Source: an uncultured Ulvibacter sp.
Lineage (GTDB): Bacteria; Bacteroidota; Bacteroidia; Flavobacteriales; Flavobacteriaceae
Assembly (NCBI GenBank): GCA_938041335.1
Contig: CALIAF010000026.1
Span: 48,604-112,603, forward strand
Length of the DNA: 64,000 nucleotides
Direction: 5' to 3'
Both the position numbers and the translations under genes were made by a program. Each line of letters opens with the position of its first letter. Position 1 is the stretch's first letter. Positions 9,241-18,233 of the stretch are shown here, one piece after another. Below the pieces are notes generated by a model. It was not told where the DNA came from. It saw only the letters and a program-made list of their open reading frames with translations, and ran no database searches.

Positions 9241-9420
9241 ATGACAGCATTATTTATTCCCTTAGCAATAGGGCCTTGGCAGATCGCCTTAATCGTATTA
9301 GCCGTATTACTTCTTTTTGGAGGTAAAAAAATACCAGAATTGATGCGCGGCCTTGGTAGCGGAATCAAAGAATTTAAAGATGCCTCAAAAGAGGAGGAAG
9401 AGGAGAAGAAGATAGATTAA
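9241..9420 (+). CDS. tatA: Twin-arginine translocase subunit TatA/E
   Basis: A 59-residue pore subunit of the Tat system, which moves folded proteins across the inner membrane. One N-terminal membrane helix (about residues 10-26, [16 protein letters not shown]), the FGGKKIPEL hinge and the amphipathic helix [13 protein letters not shown] are all present, followed by an acidic tail. ATG 9241 is chosen over an upstream TTG at 9211 because the promoter's -7 box lies at 9215-9222. It is monocistronic, ending in a strong bidirectional terminator. Confidence 0.95.
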   Translation: MTALFIPLAIGPWQIALIVLAVLLLFGGKKIPELMRGLGSGIKEFKDASKEEEEEKKID

Positions 9421-9449
9421 GTTTTTCTTTTACTTCGGAAACGTTATTT

Positions 9450-9491
9450 AAAAAAGACCCAATAGGCAATGTTGCTTATTGGGTCTTTTTT
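9450..9491. terminator. Bidirectional Rho-independent terminator
   Basis: A 20-bp inverted repeat with one G-T mismatch around a 2-3 nt loop, core AAGACCCAATA / TATTGGGTCTT, flanked by A and T tracts. It serves tatA (+) and the DUF4837 gene (-). Confidence 0.9.
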
Positions 9492-9522
9492 GCGTTAATT
9501 ATTACATACGAATTACTGCTTT

Positions 9523-10512
9523 TTACTTTTCCTCCATATGCTTCAGCTTTGCAGATTTCAAAATAGAAATCAGCTCAAACTGTAAGTCTCTTTTCTCTTC
9601 TGAGGGCGCATAAACAAAACCTTCTAGTATTAGCCATCTCTTGTTTGCCTCATCCAATACAGCATAATTTACAAAAGGCCCAGCCATATATTGATCTTTT
9701 ACTTCCCAGATTCCCTTAGTCACAAACATAAATTTACCGTCCAATTCTTTCTCAAAAAGGTAAGGAGCATAAGCACCTTCTGTAATGTACATGCCGCCTT
9801 CTTCTACGGGCATCAACTGTGCTCCAGTAGTGTCTCGCATTTTAATAATATCTGCAACAGCACTGTCTTTTCTAATGGTGTTTAACGGTACTTCATATAC
9901 AATGATGTTAGTACTACCAGACTTCAGATTTTTACGAAGCCAGAAAAAATCATCATTCTCTCTCACAAAACGATACGCTGAAGGTATTTTCATAGATACA
10001 CCCATTTTTTTAACCAAGCTTTCTACTGGTAACGATTGAATTCTAGTTCGCCTTTGGCGCTCCTTAATTTCTGTTTCTTTAAAACTTTCAATGATAGACT
10101 CACTATTTTCATCTAATATTTTTACAAGCCCTTCTTCTGTTAAAGCCTCTACAACAGCACCCATTTGAGGGCGTGCATACGCATCCTTATTTAGACCTGC
10201 TTTTTCTTCATCACCAATACTCACGTGTAAGAATAAGCGAGAGGAGCGCGCAAAACCTGTAAAGGCTTCTGGCGTCATCTGCCGCATACTAAACAAGGGC
10301 TCATCTTGCGGCAAACCATCTGTAGGCGCAGCAAAACGTTCTCTTATAATTTCGCCTACAGGGCCATTCCAAAGCTCGTTGTCTATAACTAACTGTAAGT
10401 TATTAATGTTCCCAACAGAATCTTTGAGAATTCTTTTTGTTTTTTTATCCCCGTCACAAGATGTGAGAGTAAGAACGAAAAGCGTAATGCAGGCGAGAAA
10501 TATGTTTTTCAT
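9523..10512 (-). CDS. DUF4837 family lipoprotein
   Basis: A 329-residue lipoprotein of a family found in Bacteroidota, of unknown function. The start is set at ATG 10512, which gives a proper signal peptide MKNIFLACITLFVLTLTSC with the lipobox Cys at residue 19; the 16-residue upstream extension would spoil it. Features such as GFARSSRLFLHVSIG and a C-terminal half rich in aromatic residues fit the family. It is third in a pgk / lytic transglycosylase / DUF4837 series on the minus strand, ending at a shared terminator. Confidence 0.85.
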   Translation of the reverse strand: MKNIFLACITLFVLTLTSCDGDKKTKRILKDSVGNINNLQLVIDNELWNGPVGEIIRERFAAPTDGLPQDEPLFSMRQMTPEAFTGFARSSRLFLHVSIGDEEKAGLNKDAYARPQMGAVVEALTEEGLVKILDENSESIIESFKETEIKERQRRTRIQSLPVESLVKKMGVSMKIPSAYRFVRENDDFFWLRKNLKSGSTNIIVYEVPLNTIRKDSAVADIIKMRDTTGAQLMPVEEGGMYITEGAYAPYLFEKELDGKFMFVTKGIWEVKDQYMAGPFVNYAVLDEANKRWLILEGFVYAPSEEKRDLQFELISILKSAKLKHMEEK

Positions 10513-10589
10513 AATGATGGTGTTTTGATATTTGGTCTGTTTTTGTGCTTTGACTCCCAATGCTCAGGGACAGAAAGACAGGGTTGATT

Positions 10590-12197
10590 TTAATCTGATA
10601 CAACTAACTTCATCCCAATTTTCAAATTATTGTTACTAATATCGTTCCACTTTTTAATTTTATCAACCGTTACTCCGTCATATTTTTGAGCGATCGTCCA
10701 TAAAGAATCTCCACTGGCCACGGTATACACCTTTTTACCGGTCATGTCAATTATTTTTTTTGACTTTGAAGAGCCCCCTCCGCTAGATGCTGGTAATTTT
10801 CTTGGGTGTACCGTGAGTCTTTGCCCTATTTTTAGATTATTACTTCTTAGGTTATTCCATCTCTTTAGGTTTCTTACTGAAACGCCATACTTATCTGCAA
10901 TTTTACCTAAATAATCCCCACTCTTAACACGATAACGTACTTGAGAACTTTGTTCTAATAACTCTGGAAGTGGCTTTTCTTTTTTGTCAAATTCTGCCTG
11001 AGCAAACGCATAAACTGCTGCCTCATTATTCACAAAAACTCCTGCTTGATCTATAGGTAATCTCAAGTAATACTGCTCGTCTTTTACATAAGGAATCACA
11101 CCTAATTTATACGACGGGTTTAAGAATTCTATCTCTTCAATGGGCAGGTTTGTGACTGTTGCAATCTGATCAAAGCTAACTTGTTTTTTTATGTGAATCG
11201 TATCTGTGGCTATAAACGGATATCGCGGTCCATTGCTTTTAAAACCGTGTTCCTCTGCGTATTCAAAAATGTACATGGTGGCTAAAAAAGCAGGCACATA
11301 ACCTGCTGTTTCACGTGGAAGATGTGGCCTAATATTCCAGTAATTTTTGCGCCCTCCAGAACGACGTATCGCTTTAGACACATTACCTGGGCCAGAGTTA
11401 TAAGCTGCTAGTGCTAAATCCCAATCGCCAAGTCGTGCGTATAGACTATTTAAATATTTGCTCGCTGCTTCTGTAGCAAGTAAGGGGTCGCTACGCTCGT
11501 CTACATAACTATTTACATCAAGATCGAACATTTTACCAGTTGCAAACATAAATTGCCATAGCCCTGTGGCGCCCACTCTTGATTGCGCTCTAGGGTCCAG
11601 TGCCGACTCTACAATAGCAAGATATTTCATCTCTAAAGGGAGATTATAGCGGTCTAATGTTTCTTCAAACATGGGAAAGTAGTAATCGCTAAGTGCCATT
11701 AATCGACCCATAGCGGTTCTTCTATTTTTTAAATAATTTTTAATAACACTTTCTAGCTGCGGATTGTACTCTACAGTAAAGGGGGTTCTTGCGTCTAGAT
11801 CTTTTAATCGTTGTTTTAATATTTCCGTAGGTAACTCCTCATAGGCAACAGGCACATAGGTTTGTAGCTCGATGGCCCCATACATTTCTTCAAAACGGTT
11901 GCTACTATAGAGTTCTGCCAGCCACATGCTATCTATCTTACGAGCCATAGCCATATCTGCAAGTGTGAATTCTGGAGTGCCTAACCCAATAGTAGTTGGC
12001 ACAATAACTTGTGTGTCTGGTGTTGACAATAAAATTGTGTCATTAATAACAGTGGTACCTCTCTCTACCTTTAAGATGGTGCCTGCTTTAATCGTGTCTA
12101 AAGCAGATTGACTATACGTGCTATCTATGGAAATAGGTGTTTGCGCGACACTAGCTAGCGACACTAAACAACAATAAAAAAAGAATGTGTTTTTCAA
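10590..12197 (-). CDS. Lytic transglycosylase with two LysM domains (MltD-like)
   Basis: A secreted 535-residue murein-cleaving enzyme. Signal peptide at residues 1-19, an SLT domain in the middle with catalytic Glu in AIVESALDPRAQSRVGATG, and conserved YVDERSDP and LAAYNSGPGNVSKAI segments. Two LysM peptidoglycan-binding repeats follow near the C-terminus (YRVKSGDYLGKIADKYGV and YTVASGDSLWTIAQKY). The start giving the signal peptide is TTG at 12197, only 4 nt after the pgk stop, which suggests coupling with pgk. A parS-like 16-mer lies in the codons for the conserved LPRET motif. Confidence 0.92.
   Translation of the reverse strand: MKNTFFFYCCLVSLASVAQTPISIDSTYSQSALDTIKAGTILKVERGTTVINDTILLSTPDTQVIVPTTIGLGTPEFTLADMAMARKIDSMWLAELYSSNRFEEMYGAIELQTYVPVAYEELPTEILKQRLKDLDARTPFTVEYNPQLESVIKNYLKNRRTAMGRLMALSDYYFPMFEETLDRYNLPLEMKYLAIVESALDPRAQSRVGATGLWQFMFATGKMFDLDVNSYVDERSDPLLATEAASKYLNSLYARLGDWDLALAAYNSGPGNVSKAIRRSGGRKNYWNIRPHLPRETAGYVPAFLATMYIFEYAEEHGFKSNGPRYPFIATDTIHIKKQVSFDQIATVTNLPIEEIEFLNPSYKLGVIPYVKDEQYYLRLPIDQAGVFVNNEAAVYAFAQAEFDKKEKPLPELLEQSSQVRYRVKSGDYLGKIADKYGVSVRNLKRWNNLRSNNLKIGQRLTVHPRKLPASSGGGSSKSKKIIDMTGKKVYTVASGDSLWTIAQKYDGVTVDKIKKWNDISNNNLKIGMKLVVSD
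11307..11322. other. parS-like 16-mer inside the transglycosylase gene
   Basis: TGTTTCACGTGGAAGA matches 15 of 16 positions of the parS-type palindrome seen near mnmG. It encodes the conserved PRET motif, so chance codon choice is a fair alternative. Confidence 0.35.
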
Positions 12198-12201
12198 AAA
12201 A

Positions 12202-13398
12202 TCAAATGTTTAAGTCTTGCATTGCTTTAATTCCTGGGAGCACTTTTCCTTCAAGCATTTCTAGCATAGCACCGCCTCCGGTAGATACATAGCTTACTTT
12301 TTTACTCAGGTTAAATTGCTTTACGGCTGCCACAGAATCTCCTCCTCCTACTAGAGAGAACGCGCCATTTTTAGTAGCTTCTGCTATAGCATTACCTAAA
12401 TGTATGGTGCCTTTTGCAAATGGTTCCATCTCAAAAACACCTACGGGTCCATTCCATAGAATAGTCTTAGACTTTAAGATAACTTCTTTAAAGTTATCGT
12501 TTGTAAAGTCGCCGGTATCAAGGCCCATCCATCCCTCTGGTATTTCGGCAGAATTCGCCATTTCTGTTGAGGCAAACTCAGAAAAACTATTTGCAATCAC
12601 AGCGTCTACGGGTAAATGAACTTCAACCCCTTTTTCTTTTGCCTTTTCAAGGATTTCTAATGCTAATTCTTGCTTGTCGTCTTCTACTAAAGAGCTTCCT
12701 ATCTCGCCACCCTGTGCTTTGATAAATGTAAATGCCATCCCTCCGCCTATTATTAAGTGGTCTATTTTATCAAGGATACTCTCTAAAACTGTAATTTTTG
12801 AAGACACTTTTGCTCCTCCAATAATGGCCGTAACGGGTCTCTCGCTATCTGTCAATACTTTTTTTACGTTTTCAATTTCTGATGCCAATAACAACCCAAG
12901 GCATTTGGTATCTGGGAAAAATTCGGCAATAATAGCGGTAGAAGCATGTGCTCTATGGGCAGTGCCAAATGCATCATTTACATAAATATCTCCAAGATTT
13001 GCTAAGGCCGCTGCAAAATCTCTGTTACCGGCTGTTTCTTCTTGATGATAACGCAGGTTTTCTAGTAATAAGATTTCGCCTACTCCTAAGGCTGAAACCG
13101 CTTCTTCTGCTTTGGTCCCAATACAATCTTCTGAGAACTTAATGTGAACACCTAACATTTCCGAAGCCTTTTTTATAATGTGCTTTAATGAAAATTCAGG
13201 TTCATTATTTTTAGGCCGACCCAGGTGGGACATTAGCACACAACTACCTCCATCTTCTAGTATTTTATAAATGGTAGGTTTTGCTGCTTCAATACGAGTC
13301 GCGTCTGTTACCTCCATATCATCATTTAGCGGGACATTAAAGTCCACCCGAATGATCGCTTTTTTGCCATTGAAATTAAAGTCGTTTACCGTTTTCAT
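12202..13398 (-). CDS. pgk: Phosphoglycerate kinase
   Basis: Glycolytic and gluconeogenic enzyme interconverting 1,3-bisphosphoglycerate + ADP and 3-phosphoglycerate + ATP in the cytoplasm. The 398-residue length is standard. Motifs: RVDFNVPLND near residue 17, SHLGRPK, GGAKVSSKI, and the C-terminal nucleotide site VGGGDSVAA. The start is ATG 13398. A near-consensus -7 box, TATCTTTA, lies on the minus strand at 13425-13418. First gene of a probable operon with the transglycosylase; divergent from holB. Confidence 0.97.
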   Translation of the reverse strand: MKTVNDFNFNGKKAIIRVDFNVPLNDDMEVTDATRIEAAKPTIYKILEDGGSCVLMSHLGRPKNNEPEFSLKHIIKKASEMLGVHIKFSEDCIGTKAEEAVSALGVGEILLLENLRYHQEETAGNRDFAAALANLGDIYVNDAFGTAHRAHASTAIIAEFFPDTKCLGLLLASEIENVKKVLTDSERPVTAIIGGAKVSSKITVLESILDKIDHLIIGGGMAFTFIKAQGGEIGSSLVEDDKQELALEILEKAKEKGVEVHLPVDAVIANSFSEFASTEMANSAEIPEGWMGLDTGDFTNDNFKEVILKSKTILWNGPVGVFEMEPFAKGTIHLGNAIAEATKNGAFSLVGGGDSVAAVKQFNLSKKVSYVSTGGGAMLEMLEGKVLPGIKAMQDLNI

Positions 13399-13488
13399 GT
13401 TCGTTTTTATTGAGTGCTAAAGATACATTTTTTGCCATCAAATCTACAAACGAGTTTCGCTGCTTATTTTGTTATGAATTGATTAGTT

Positions 13489-14643
13489 TTGCTCGTGGAT
13501 TTTAAGCAAGTAATAGGGCAGGAGCACCTTAAGGCTCATTTACAAACTTCTGTGACAAACGGAAGAGTAGCCCACGCTCAACTTTTTGTGGGTAAGGTAG
13601 GAACTGGCCTTTTGCCTATGGCAATTGCGTACGCTAGCGCATTGCTCTGCAGGCCTCACCAAAAAGGGTCTCCAGAATATTTGTTAACCAAAGAACGCGT
13701 AAGGAAATTAGCGCATCCAGATTTAAACTTCGTATTTCCTGTAAATACAAATGACAAAATAAAAAAGCATCCAGTCTCAGATCTGTTTCTCGAAGAGTGG
13801 CGCGATTTTGTTGCGACAAATCCATATGGCTCACAATTTGAATGGTTATCCTCTTTAGGAATAGCAAAAAAACAAGGGAACATTAATGTAGATGAAGCGC
13901 TAGAGATGGTTAAAAAACTCTCGCTCAAGTCATATGAAGGTGGCTATAAAATTATAATTATTTGGATGGCAGACGCTATGAACACAGCCTGCTCAAATAA
14001 GATATTAAAACTTGTAGAAGAGCCTCCAAAAAATACGGTCTTGCTTTTATTAACAGAAAAAGAAGAGCGGTTAATTAACACGATTAGGTCTAGGTGTCAA
14101 AAACTTGATTTTCCATTACTATCTGAAAGTCAAATATCCACTCATCTTATTGATAATCAACAGGTTGAAGCGGTTAAGGCACAAAGTGCAAGTCGCTTAG
14201 CTCAAGGTGATTACAACAAAGCCATACAAATTCTTGATGATCATAGTGACGATTCTGTTTTTGAAAAATGGTTTTTAATCTGGGTGCGTAATGCATTTTT
14301 GGCAAAGGGAAATAAGAAGGCCATACAGGCGCTATTAAAATGGAGTGAAGATCTCGCCGGGCAAGGAAGAGAAACACAAAAGAAATTTCTGTCTTATTGT
14401 ATGGAATTTTTTAGACAAGCACTCCTAAAAAATTATGGAGCCGAACCCTTAGTCTTTTTTACACCACACGATGATCAATTTGATTTAAACAAATTTGCTC
14501 CTTTTGTTCACCAAAACAATATTTTTGAAATTACAGAACAATTACAAGATGCCTCTTACCACATTGAAAGAAATGGAAATGCAAAAATCATTTTTGCTGA
14601 CCTCTCTATTAAACTTACAAGACTGATACATAGAAAACCTTAG
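13489..14643 (+). CDS. holB: DNA polymerase III subunit delta' (clamp loader)
   Basis: Non-catalytic clamp-loader subunit, about 384 residues. The N-terminus reads FKQVIGQEHLKAHL, typical of delta'. The P-loop position (VGKVGTGLL) lacks a proper GKT, as expected for a subunit that does not bind ATP. The arginine-finger motif is seen in NTIRSRCQKLDF. There is no upstream ATG; the start is either TTG 13489 or GTG 13495. A -7 box TAGTTTTG covers 13484-13491, so GTG 13495 may be the true, nearly leaderless, start. Divergent from pgk. Confidence 0.88.
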   Translation: MLVDFKQVIGQEHLKAHLQTSVTNGRVAHAQLFVGKVGTGLLPMAIAYASALLCRPHQKGSPEYLLTKERVRKLAHPDLNFVFPVNTNDKIKKHPVSDLFLEEWRDFVATNPYGSQFEWLSSLGIAKKQGNINVDEALEMVKKLSLKSYEGGYKIIIIWMADAMNTACSNKILKLVEEPPKNTVLLLLTEKEERLINTIRSRCQKLDFPLLSESQISTHLIDNQQVEAVKAQSASRLAQGDYNKAIQILDDHSDDSVFEKWFLIWVRNAFLAKGNKKAIQALLKWSEDLAGQGRETQKKFLSYCMEFFRQALLKNYGAEPLVFFTPHDDQFDLNKFAPFVHQNNIFEITEQLQDASYHIERNGNAKIIFADLSIKLTRLIHRKP

Positions 14644-14791
14644 TATTAGATATTTCTATTGTTTAGGCGCTTTATATTTATATTTCTTATGAACACCGCC
14701 TAAATACCACGCAACAAGAGCTTAGAACGCAACTTTTCTGACACGCAACACATTAAACACGCAAAGCGCTCTTAAAACGCTTTAAAGTAGC

Positions 14792-15637
14792 CTAAGCTTC
14801 TTTTTTGAAGCAATAAATGAGTGAAGAATATTCAGTGGTTCGCTTTGCCTTAAGATTAGACTTAAAACCAATCCATAATGCCTTTATGGAGAATTTCTTT
14901 TTAGTCTTATATTTTTCTGAAAGCAGGCTCACGTAAAACGAATCAAAAATCATTGGTTTTGTTTTGACTAGTTTTAAGTTTGACGAAAACATTTTTTTCA
15001 TTGCACCTTGCGAGAAATGCCATAGATGTCTTGGCACATCATAAGCCGCCCAAAATTGTTTGTAATGCGTTGCGTCATATGACTTATAATTAGGAACCGC
15101 AATAAGAAGCGTTCCGTTTATTGTTAAAAGTGATTCTAGTTTTTTACACGTTTCCTCTAGATTAGGAATGTGTTCTAAGACATGCCATAACGTAATTACA
15201 TCAAACTTTTCATCCTTAAGATCTGTTATTTGATTATTTAAGTAAATCCCTTTTTCTTCTGCCAGGGCTTTTGCTTTTTCGTTTACTTCAACACCTGATA
15301 CTTTCCAATTTTTGTCTTTTGCCGCTTTTAAAAAATCTCCGGTTCCAGCACCAACATCTAATAATACCCCTTGGCCATTATTTAATTCTGAAATGAGTTG
15401 AACCTTCTTTTTTAGCGAGTAGCCTTTAACCGTTTGATACAAAAAAGAAAACCATCCTTTCTTTTTGTCAGTATGTGAAATGTATTCTTCAGACTCATAA
15501 TAGGAGGGAAGGGAAGCGTCTGAAGGTTTTGGTGTGGTGACCAACAATTCCTTATCAGAATCATATTTCAATGCAAAAGACTCCCCAGAAACTAGGAAGT
15601 CTTTTACCATTATATCGTTTTGATTTTGTTCTTTCAA
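14792..15637 (-). CDS. Class I SAM-dependent methyltransferase
   Basis: A 281-residue methyltransferase of the Methyltransf_23/UbiG-like group. The SAM-binding motif I is LLDVGAGTGDFLKAA (about residue 110), followed by an acidic residue at the end of strand 2 (VEVNEKAK) and LWHVLEHIPN in motif II/III. The C-terminal third reads WHFSQGAMKKMF, seen in many methyltransferases near glycan genes. The substrate is unknown. The start is TTG 15637; an in-frame ATG at 15610 is the alternative. The 148-nt gap toward holB shows no further feature. Confidence 0.85.
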   Translation of the reverse strand: MKEQNQNDIMVKDFLVSGESFALKYDSDKELLVTTPKPSDASLPSYYESEEYISHTDKKKGWFSFLYQTVKGYSLKKKVQLISELNNGQGVLLDVGAGTGDFLKAAKDKNWKVSGVEVNEKAKALAEEKGIYLNNQITDLKDEKFDVITLWHVLEHIPNLEETCKKLESLLTINGTLLIAVPNYKSYDATHYKQFWAAYDVPRHLWHFSQGAMKKMFSSNLKLVKTKPMIFDSFYVSLLSEKYKTKKKFSIKALWIGFKSNLKAKRTTEYSSLIYCFKKEA

Positions 15638-15660
15638 TTTTAAATACTGTTGTTATAAAA

Positions 15661-15777
15661 TTACCTGCGGTTCGAGGCCAGTCCAACACTTCCAAGCATT
15701 AGCGTTTTAGGTTTCGACAGCGCCCAACCAGCCACTGTATTCTGTTTTTTAACACCCTCTATTCTCGAGATTTTCAT
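15661..15777 (-). CDS. Possible small ORF of 38 codons between mnmG and the methyltransferase gene
   Basis: Starts at ATG 15777, directly beyond the downstream parS site, and ends with TAA at 15661. The peptide is basic, with a moderately hydrophobic middle (GWALSKPKTLMLGSVGLAS). No family recognised, no clear promoter or ribosome site, and it may be read-through sequence after mnmG or a gene remnant. Listed because it fills an otherwise empty gap in the same direction as its neighbours. Confidence 0.18.
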   Translation of the reverse strand: MKISRIEGVKKQNTVAGWALSKPKTLMLGSVGLASNRR

Positions 15778-15779
15778 TT

Positions 15780-15795
15780 CGTTCCACGTGAAACA
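15780..15795. other. parS site downstream of mnmG
   Basis: CGTTCCACGTGAAACA, 15 of 16 identical to the Bacillus-type parS consensus TGTTNCACGTGAAACA. It lies 5 nt beyond the mnmG stop codon and outside any recognised gene. Confidence 0.75.
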
Positions 15796-15800
15796 AACGT

Positions 15801-17672
15801 CTAACGCCCCATATAGACTAACAATACCGAGATGTCGTTAGGTGAAACTCCGCTTATACGAGATGCTTGTGAAACCGTAACGGGCTTTATCTTGGTTAGC
15901 TTTTCTGTTGCTTCAAAAGACAAAGACTTAAGCCTTGTGTAATCAAAATCTTCTGGAATTTTTATACCCTCTAGACGATTTAACTTGTCTGCATTGTTCT
16001 TTTCTTTCTCAATATAACCAGCATACTTTACTTGAATTTCTGCTTGCTGTAAGACTTCTATATCCAGTTCGTTTTCTTTAATAAATGCTTCTACTACATC
16101 TATCTTTCTCATATCATCCATGGTGATATTTGGCCTAGAAAACGATCGTACCATTTTGTCACTTTGTTTAACCAAAGCAGAATCTTTTGCTTGTAAAATA
16201 GGGTTTATTACATCGTGACTTACACTTGTATTAGTAAAAAAGTCTACAAAAGCGGCGCTCTTTTTTTGTTTAATCTCCATTTCCCGTAAACGATTCTCGC
16301 TAGCTAATCCAAGATCATAGCCTTTAGGGGTGAGTCTAAAATCTGCATTGTCCTGACGCAATAGTGTTCTGTATTCTGCACGAGAAGTGAACATTCTATA
16401 TGGCTCTTCTGTTCCTTTTGTAATTAAATCATCTACAAGAACACCAATATAAGCTTCATTTCGTTTTAATATAAAAGCCTCTTTTTCTTGAACTAAAAGC
16501 GCGGCGTTTATTCCAGCCATTAATCCTTGGGACGCTGCTTCTTCATAACCCGTAGTTCCGTTAATCTGACCCGCAAAGAACAATCCAGAAACGAGTTTTG
16601 TTTCCAGGGTGTGCTTTAGTTGAGTAGGAGGAAAGTAATCATATTCTATAGCATATCCCGGTCTAAAAAACTTTACAGCCTCGAACCCAGCGACCTCTCG
16701 CAACGCCTTAAACTGAATGTCTTCTGGCAAAGAAGTTGAGAAACCATTTATATAGTATTCTACCGTATTCCACCCTTCAGGCTCAACAAACAACTGATGC
16801 CTGTCTTTGTCTGCAAAACGATTTATTTTATCTTCAATAGAAGGGCAATAGCGTGGCCCTATACTTTCTATTGTTCCATTAAACATTGGTGAGCGATTAA
16901 AGCCTTCTTTGAGCATGTCGTGAACTTGAGGACTCGTGTATGTCAAATGACAATCTCTTTGATTACTTAATGGTTTTGTAGCGCTTGAGTAAGAAAATTT
17001 CTCTGGATTTTCATCTCCAGGCTGTACTACCATTTTTGAAAAATCTAACGATCTTCCGTCCACACGTGGTGGAGTTCCTGTCTTCATTCTTCCCGTTTCA
17101 AAGCCAAGGTCTACCAGTTCTTTTGTGATTCCAGTTGATGCCCTTTCTCCTGCACGTCCACCTCCAAATTGCTTATCTCCAATATGAATTAGTCCATTCA
17201 AGAAAGTCCCGTTTGTTAATACCACAGACTTACCTCTTGCGGTTAAACCTAAAGAGGTTTTAACCCCTGTTATCTTTCCATGTTCCACCACAAGGCCAGC
17301 AACCATCTCCTGATAAAAATCTAAGTTTGGAGTGTTTTCTAATTTCAATCGCCATTCTTCAGAAAAACGCATTCTATCACTTTGCACTCTCGGACTCCAC
17401 ATAGCGGGCCCTTTAGATTTGTTGAGCATCTTAAACTGAATCGCGGTTTCATCACTTATAATTCCGCTATATCCACCAAGTGCATCTATCTCTCGCACTA
17501 TTTGTCCTTTAGCAATCCCGCCCATAGCAGGATTACACGACATCTGCCCTATATTCTGGAGATTCATTGTAATGAGCAGTGTGCTACAACCCATATTTGC
17601 TGCTGCTGCTGCTGCCTCACCACCGGCGTGACCTGCTCCCACTACTATTACGTCATAAATTTTATCAAACAT
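15801..17672 (-). CDS. mnmG: tRNA uridine 5-carboxymethylaminomethyl modification enzyme
   Basis: FAD- and NADH-using partner of MnmE in making the cmnm5U34 wobble modification of tRNAs. The 623-residue length is normal. The FAD motif GAGHAGGEAA lies at residues 12-20; the family signatures GPRYCPSIEDKINRF and AGQINGTTGYEEAASQG are both complete. The run of Ala after the FAD motif comes from a short GCA/GCT repeat and is normal. The gene is bracketed by two parS-like sites, 8 nt before its ATG and 5 nt after its stop. In many bacteria this gene lies close to the replication origin. Confidence 0.97.
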   Translation of the reverse strand: MFDKIYDVIVVGAGHAGGEAAAAAANMGCSTLLITMNLQNIGQMSCNPAMGGIAKGQIVREIDALGGYSGIISDETAIQFKMLNKSKGPAMWSPRVQSDRMRFSEEWRLKLENTPNLDFYQEMVAGLVVEHGKITGVKTSLGLTARGKSVVLTNGTFLNGLIHIGDKQFGGGRAGERASTGITKELVDLGFETGRMKTGTPPRVDGRSLDFSKMVVQPGDENPEKFSYSSATKPLSNQRDCHLTYTSPQVHDMLKEGFNRSPMFNGTIESIGPRYCPSIEDKINRFADKDRHQLFVEPEGWNTVEYYINGFSTSLPEDIQFKALREVAGFEAVKFFRPGYAIEYDYFPPTQLKHTLETKLVSGLFFAGQINGTTGYEEAASQGLMAGINAALLVQEKEAFILKRNEAYIGVLVDDLITKGTEEPYRMFTSRAEYRTLLRQDNADFRLTPKGYDLGLASENRLREMEIKQKKSAAFVDFFTNTSVSHDVINPILQAKDSALVKQSDKMVRSFSRPNITMDDMRKIDVVEAFIKENELDIEVLQQAEIQVKYAGYIEKEKNNADKLNRLEGIKIPEDFDYTRLKSLSFEATEKLTKIKPVTVSQASRISGVSPNDISVLLVYMGR

Positions 17673-17680
17673 ACTAAGAT

Positions 17681-17696
17681 TGTTCCACGTGAAACA
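17681..17696. other. parS site upstream of mnmG
   Basis: TGTTCCACGTGAAACA fits the Bacillus-type parS consensus at every position. It sits between the mnmG promoter and its ATG, so it would also be part of the 5' untranslated region. ParB would be the expected ligand. Confidence 0.85.
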
Positions 17697-17754
17697 TTTT
17701 TAAGAATTATGCAAAAATGAAAGGCTGTTCAAGACCAGATCATTATTAAGACGG

Positions 17755-17762
17755 CAAAGATA
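17755..17762 (-). promoter_or_regulatory. -7 box of mnmG
   Basis: TATCTTTG on the minus strand, 82 nt before the mnmG ATG. It matches TAnnTTTG; no TTG is seen at the expected -33 distance. The parS site would lie in the transcript leader. Confidence 0.5.
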
Positions 17763-17816
17763 GGTAAATAACTCTATTTCAGTAAGTTAAAGTGTATTTT
17801 GTTGATTTATAGCGGT

Positions 17817-18233
17817 TTATAAAGTGCCTAGGCGTTTGAGTGCCGCATTTTCTTTCTCCCGCATCAATTGTTCCTCCTCTTTTGTCTTGTCGTTGTAGCC
17901 GCAAAAGTGAAGCATTCCATGAATAATTACTCTATGCAATTCTTCTTCAAAAGATGCTGAGAAGTCTTTGGCGTTTTCGCGTACGCGATCTATAGAAATA
18001 TAAATCTCTCCATGCACTTGATCTCCCAAACTATTATCAAAACTTATAACATCTGTTAGGGTATCGTGCGCTAAAAACTGAACATTTAATTTATGTAAAT
18101 AGTCGTCGTCACAAAAGATATAGCTCACCTCCCCTAACTCATGACTTTCTATTTTTACTGTTTTTGAAACCCAAGCGGAAATCATATCCGAATCTGATAG
18201 TTCAAAGTCCGTTTCTGAATAAAACTCAATCAT
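17817..18233 (-). CDS. ybeY: Endoribonuclease / rRNA maturation factor YbeY
   Basis: Single-strand endoribonuclease for 16S rRNA 3' processing and ribosome quality control, 138 residues. The zinc motif HGxLHxxGY appears as HGMLHFCGYND; the usual final His is replaced by Asp or Asn, a change I believe is common in Bacteroidota. The start is set at ATG 18233 (MIEFYSETDF), which overlaps the end of the DUF4175 gene by 8 nt and so suggests translational coupling; an upstream extension to 18293 would lie entirely within that gene. Confidence 0.92.
   Translation of the reverse strand: MIEFYSETDFELSDSDMISAWVSKTVKIESHELGEVSYIFCDDDYLHKLNVQFLAHDTLTDVISFDNSLGDQVHGEIYISIDRVRENAKDFSASFEEELHRVIIHGMLHFCGYNDKTKEEEQLMREKENAALKRLGTL

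Noticed and set aside
12674..12985. A 103-codon plus-strand frame opposite pgk
   Set aside because: Shadow of pgk codons; no family resemblance.
14644..14791. The gap between holB and the methyltransferase gene, searched for a terminator or small RNA
   Set aside because: No stable inverted repeat or promoter found by eye.
17590..17640. A GCA/GCT trinucleotide run in mnmG considered as an unstable repeat
   Set aside because: It encodes the Ala-rich helix after the FAD motif that is common to MnmG proteins; too short to call a repeat.
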